A stretch of DNA of 6,523 bases, from the NCBI GenBank assembly GCA_022790685.1, contig JAAVXQ010000021.1:1-6523 (forward strand), given 5' to 3'. This document shows, in pieces, positions 5,263 to 6,523 of this stretch (positions are counted from its first letter, which is position 1; each line of letters opens with the position of its first letter). The notes under the pieces are model-generated. The model did not search any database, was not told the DNA's origin, and saw only the letters and a program-made list of their open reading frames with translations. Both the position numbers and the translations under genes were made by a program. This DNA comes from Clostridia bacterium (GTDB lineage Bacteria; Bacillota; Clostridia; TANB77; CAG-508).

Positions 5263-6523
5263 ATGAAAGATATTGAAATTGCTAAAAGTGTAGAATTACA
5301 AAATATAGTAAAAGTGGCACAAAAGATAGGTATTGAAGAAGAGGACCTAAATTTGTATGGTAAATATAAAGCAAAAATTGTATCTAGTAGACTATCAGAA
5401 AAACTAAAGGATAAAAAAAATGGTAAACTTATTTTAGTTACATCAATTAATCCAACACCACTTGGAGAAGGAAAAACAACAATTGCAATTGGACTTTCTG
5501 ATGCTTTAAATAAAATAGGAGAAAATTCAGTTTTAGCCCTTAGAGAGCCATCACTTGGACCTGTTTTTGGAATTAAAGGTGGTGCAACAGGCGGTGGTTA
5601 TGCACAAGTAGCACCTATGGAAGATATAAATTTACATTTTACAGGAGATATACATGCAATATCAGCTGCAAATAACCTATTAGCAGCAATGATTGATAAT
5701 CATATTTTTTATGGAAATGAACTTAAATTTAAAAAAGTAATCTGGAAAAGATGTGTAGACTTAAATGATAGAGCTTTAAGAAATGTAGAGATAGGACTGT
5801 CAAAAGAAAAAAATATGAAACCAAGAGATGATGGATTTGATATAACAGTAGCATCTGAAATTATGGCTATCTTTTGCTTAGCAAAAGACTTAAAGGATTT
5901 AAAAAGAAGAATTGGAAATATTATAGTAGGATATAATGAAAATGATAATCCAATTACTGCTAAGGATTTAAAAGCAGAAGGAGCATTAACAGTATTATTA
6001 AAAGATGCTATAGAACCAAACATAGTTCAAACTTTAGAACATAATCCTGCAATAATTCATGGACGGACCTTTTGCTAATATTGCACATGGTTGTAACAGT
6101 ATAATAGCTACAAAATTGGCATTAAAGTTAGGTGACTATGTAGTTACAGAAGCAGGCTTTGGTGCAGATTTAGGAGCAGAAAAATTTATAAATATAAAAT
6201 GTAGAAAAGCTGGACTTAAACCATCAGTAGCTGTATGTGTAGCTACTTTAAAAGCATTAAAATATCATGGTGGAGCAAAAGTAGATGAATGTTCTGAAAA
6301 AAATTTAGAGGCTTTATCAGAAGGAATTGAAAATTTACTAAAACATTTAAAAAATATTAAAGAAGGTTATGGTGTAAACCCCATTGTAGCTATAAATAAA
6401 TATATAACAGATGATGATGAAGAAATAGAATTTTTACAAAATAAATTAAAAGAAATTGGTGTAGACTTAAGTTTAGCAGAAGTATGGGCAAAAGGATCAA
6501 AGGGTGCAATAGATTTAGCTGAA
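5263..6523 (+). CDS. fhs: Formate-tetrahydrofolate ligase, interrupted by a +1 shift at CGG and cut at the 3' edge
   Basis: Fhs joins formate and tetrahydrofolate with ATP to make 10-formyl-THF in the cytoplasm, feeding purine synthesis, Fmt and, in acetogens, the methyl branch of acetyl-CoA synthesis. AAGGAGG (5251-5257) sits 5 nt before ATG 5263. The P-loop PTPLGEGKTT is at about residues 64-73, followed by REPSLGPVFGIKGGATGGGYAQ (94-115) and DINLHFTGDIHAI (121-133). The first frame gives 267 residues to IIHG and then would read RTFC and stop at 6078. Skipping C6064 continues with GPFANIAHGCNS, restoring the invariant HGGPFANIAHG block, then YVVTEAGFGADLGAEKF and beyond with no stop to the window edge (153 more codons). 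In total 420 of a usual ~556 residues are visible. The strong conservation on both sides argues against an old pseudogene. The same CGGA sequence marks the break in xseA. Confidence 0.93.
6061..6078 (+). other. Putative +1 frameshift site in fhs (GGA CGG A)
   Basis: In the incoming frame the codons are GGA CGG ACC TTT TGC TAA. Skipping one base (C6064, or equivalently A6063) gives GGA GGA CCT, the Gly-Gly-Pro of the conserved HGGPFANIAHG motif. Unlike xseA, the P-site codon GGA cannot re-pair well on GAC, so simple P-site slippage is unlikely. Out-of-frame entry of the Gly tRNA at GGA, as in the Ty3-type mechanism, or reading of CGGA as a four-base codon would fit better. The break is seen directly; its use is inference. 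Confidence 0.65.

Noticed and set aside
3033..6078. Plain sequencing error or pseudogene decay as the default explanation of both frame breaks
   Set aside because: Not excluded, but the two breaks share CGGA, lie outside homopolymers, coincide with the only in-frame CGN codons, and both genes are otherwise intact.

Overview
The window is a dense, all-plus-strand housekeeping stretch from a very AT-rich Gram-positive bacterium, most likely an uncultured, gut-type member of the Clostridia/Firmicutes. The evidence is the A/T-biased codon use (Arg almost only AGA), strong AGGAGG-type ribosome binding sites, TAA stops, the Asp23/AmaP/DUF2273 trio beside nusB-xseA-xseB, and a formate-tetrahydrofolate ligase. 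No mobile element, CRISPR array, tRNA or rRNA is visible. The species cannot be named from this sequence.

Layout: (1) 1-885, the 3' part of fmt. (2) A short gap with a good extended -10 promoter, then an operon-like run: Asp23/Gls24 protein (973), AmaP-like membrane protein (1424), DUF2273 membrane protein (2081), nusB (2303) and xseA (2721), with tiny gaps or overlaps. (3) An unrecognised membrane-anchored acidic protein (3947). (4) A gap with a perfect TATAAT promoter inside an inverted repeat, then xseB (4512), which has almost no leader, and a YuiD/DUF212 membrane protein (4752). (5) fhs (5263), which runs off the right edge.

The main observation is that two core genes, xseA and fhs, are each interrupted by one extra base. 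Both interruptions have the same form: an in-frame CGG codon followed by A, where skipping one base lets translation continue on the conserved Gly codon GGA (CTT-C-GGA in xseA, GGA-C-GGA in fhs). Both downstream reading frames are intact and strongly conserved. By my reading, these two CGG triplets are the only in-frame CGN codons among roughly 2,070 codons in the window, and CGGA occurs nowhere else on the plus strand. In both genes the unshifted frame reaches TAA exactly 12 nt after the CGG. This is not what random sequencing error or decay should look like. It suggests a +1 frameshift, or four-base decoding, tied to a CGG codon that is unassigned or very poorly decoded. The mechanism is inference and needs genome-wide counting and protein mass spectrometry.

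Functional links: Fhs makes 10-formyl-THF, the formyl donor used by Fmt for initiator tRNA. XseA and XseB are the two subunits of exonuclease VII, here separated by the unknown gene and by a new promoter. The Asp23/AmaP/DUF2273 trio forms an envelope-associated module seen in many Firmicutes.
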